This document shows, piece by piece, positions 62,109-64,000 of a stretch of DNA of 64,000 nt (positions within the stretch are counted from its first letter, which is position 1; each line of letters starts with the position of its first letter). A program made the translations under genes and the position numbers. This DNA is from Dysidea avara (Eukaryota > Porifera > Demospongiae > Dictyoceratida > Dysideidae). The stretch covers positions 25,271,053-25,335,052 of the forward strand of contig NC_089274.1 in assembly GCF_963678975.1 (NCBI RefSeq), read 5' to 3'. The notes under the pieces are model-generated. The model saw only the letters and a list, made by a program, of their open reading frames with translations. It made no database searches and was not told where the DNA came from.

Positions 62109-63450
62109 CAACAGGCAGGTGTTAAATACAATACACCTAAAGCCTGGAATATGAAAAATATTATATAAGCATTATTCCACACTGATATAGTAATAGATTA
62201 TAGGACGTTGTGGAACTTGCCTAAACGTGTAAACTCGAGGGGTCCGTAACGCAGTACTTAGATTTGAGATTTGAGAAATCTTAAGAAAAATTCAAGGTTT
62301 TGACTGAGATTTGAAAAGATTTTACAAGATTTTAAGATTTCAGTTAAGATTTGAAATACTATGTTGTAGTGCCGTGTTCTGTGCCTGGTATGAGTCGAGG
62401 TACGAGTCTACTGGAGAGGCTACTCTTTAGCTATTGCAATACTGCATACTACCAGCAATAGAGCTTAGTATATGTGGCTAATTTGCCTAGTTAAATTGGC
62501 GGCTTTTCCCGCTGACACGTAGCAAGTTAGCCTATAGCTAATGGAACTATTCCCAATGCATCTATACAGTTACCTCACATAGTAAGTAATCATGACTAAG
62601 AGCTAGCTCTCCTTGTAGTGATCTCAGTAGTGATTGAAAATGCCTAGATCTTGAGTTGTACATACTTCATTTGTACTGAGCAACCAAGATAGTGACATAG
62701 CAAACTACTTCAGTGCTGGTCACCGTAGCTAAAGCATTCAATCAAATCAAATAGCCCTGCATCCGCACATAAGCTCAGTAAATCTCACACTAGAGTTGGC
62801 AAAGCTTAATTATACTATTATTAACTACTAATTTGCCCTAGCTTTTCATGCCATACATGCATAGCTGTATTATAATACTGTACATGTATGCATCAAATAA
62901 TATGTCTAAAATCATCATGTTTTGCCATGTCCATGCAAGTTGTGTACATTTTAACTATATCATTATGTAGACATCTCTTGCAACTGCTAACAGTTGGGCT
63001 GCATAATTGTCTTGATAATTGTGTACAGGAACTTCAGCATATCAATGGTGTAGTTGACTTCAGCAAATGTGGAATAATATGATATCAAAGATACCACACA
63101 ATTAGATTTTACACATAGATTCCACACTTATATATAATATAACTTATAGTGCAACTGTCTTTGAGACTGTCTACCTGAGTTAGCAAAGTGATGTGGACAT
63201 TGACCCATTGAGATATAAATTATTAGCTAGTATATATATATGCTTGTTAAAGTTTGTGCGTGTATTGTAAATTGTATGTATATACATACGTACATAAACT
63301 CAGCTAAGCGAAGGTATCAGATGCGTTCATGCATTTCACTCATATGATTAGTTTCTACCATACACATACACAATCTCACAACTTAATATCTAATACAAAA
63401 ATGAGTACACGAGTTCCTTATGATTGATCATAGTTACAAGTTATAATTAT
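62109..63450. other. Intergenic DNA, probably 3' side of the Ulp1-PHD gene
   Basis: A run of AAGATTTGAGATTTGAGAA-like sequence (62255-62350) is low complexity. No coding exon was recognised. The first few hundred bases left of 63451 would hold the 3' UTR of the minus-strand gene ending there. Confidence 0.4.
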
Positions 63451-64000
63451 TTATGAGTCAATACAACTTGAACAAAACCATTTGTTCAGTTTAAATTCGT
63501 TTAGGCGACCACTTATACACTCTGCATGATACCATTTCTTGCATTTATCGCAAGCAACCATCACTTCACCGGTATCTGGTCCTCCACATGTACAATAAAC
63601 ATTAACAGGGAACCACGTTGATGCCTTTCTTCTTTGCCTGATAATGGGGAAAACAGACATTTTCTGCGTTTCTAAACAATTAAGTAAATGACGTCTTAAA
63701 TGTTTCTGGTCATATACAACAGTAGAGGGATTTTCTCCAAAGGCCAAAGCAGTGCAGTAGGCTGCAGCAAAAACTCCACAGTCTTTTGTTCCAGATTGTT
63801 TGTTAACCTTTGATAATTCAACCTTAAATTGATCTTTCTGAGTGTTCAAAAGGCTTGCTAGAATTACTTGTGTATCAATGCTTACAACAGAGTTTAGAGA
63901 GTCATATATTGTAATGTCTGCCTTCTCACAGTTCACTGTCGAAGCAACAACCCAATGGTTGTTGTTAATGTGAAAAATTTGTGCAGATCTTATCCCACTT
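63451..64000 (-). CDS. Ulp1-like (C48) cysteine protease fused to a PHD finger, C-terminal part
   Basis: The frame is open from the window edge (first full codon at 63999) to a TGA at 63451, giving 182 visible residues. The protease triad context is seen: His15 in NNNHWVV, Asp33 in IYDS, Gln68 and Cys74 in QSGTKDCGVF, the order of Ulp1/SENP peptidases that remove ubiquitin-like modifiers. A C-terminal PHD finger follows (about residues 134-180: CTC, ACDKCKKWYHAEC, WFCSSC), a C4HC3 zinc module that reads histone tails. The combination occurs in host proteins and also in proteins derived from large DNA transposons, and the visible part does not decide between them. All catalytic and zinc residues are intact, so it is probably expressed. 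The N-terminal half is outside the window. Confidence 0.8.
   Translation of the reverse strand, partial: SGIRSAQIFHINNNHWVVASTVNCEKADITIYDSLNSVVSIDTQVILASLLNTQKDQFKVELSKVNKQSGTKDCGVFAAAYCTALAFGENPSTVVYDQKHLRRHLLNCLETQKMSVFPIIRQRRKASTWFPVNVYCTCGGPDTGEVMVACDKCKKWYHAECISGRLNEFKLNKWFCSSCIDS

Overview
The window looks like nuclear DNA of an animal with an AT-rich, repeat-laden genome. Introns are spliced (GT-AG), genes are far apart, and there are long (GT)n microsatellites, tRNA-derived SINEs, CR1/L2-like LINE pieces and dozens of short inverted-repeat DNA elements. The protein families present (CD225/dispanin-like membrane proteins, a CUE+HECT ubiquitin ligase, a Ulp1-like protease joined to a PHD finger) fit an early-branching marine invertebrate, possibly a sponge. 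The species cannot be proved from the sequence alone.

Layout. 1-2.2 kb: last two exons of a CD225/dispanin-like gene (copy A). 3.8-5.1 kb, minus strand: a decayed multi-exon gene with a signal-anchor first exon and tandemly repeated small exons. 5.2-20 kb: mostly mobile elements, one arm of a 1.2-1.5 kb segmental duplication, and a 30-bp minisatellite split by a retroposon. 20.1-25.9 kb: exons of a CUE+HECT E3 ligase with two apparent frameshifts, its long intron filled by nested elements. 26-30.5 kb: more nested DNA elements and a SINE. 30.6-31.8 kb: second arm of the segmental duplication, ending just before CD225-like gene B (32.0-34.4 kb). 37.7-41.9 kb: CD225-like gene C. 43-57.7 kb: a transposon graveyard with a near full-length LINE, a 3.3 kb foldback element with a perfect 7-bp target duplication, two nested insertions inside it, and several other palindromes. 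58.6-62.1 kb: small minus-strand coding fragments and duplicated exons. 63.45-64 kb: C-terminal part of a Ulp1-PHD protein running off the window edge.

Genes A, B and C share exon structure and phases. B and C are five-exon genes coding for 199 residues each and share a promoter block at the same distance from the start codon. They have a PPxY-containing proline/tyrosine-rich N-terminus and two hydrophobic segments separated by a GD loop, the plan of CD225 (IFITM/PRRT-like) proteins. Apart from these, most of the window is explained by mobile DNA. The least expected non-genic signal is a near-palindromic motif, CTCTA-A-TAGAG followed by CAGTCA, present in about twenty copies inside otherwise unrelated repeat families.
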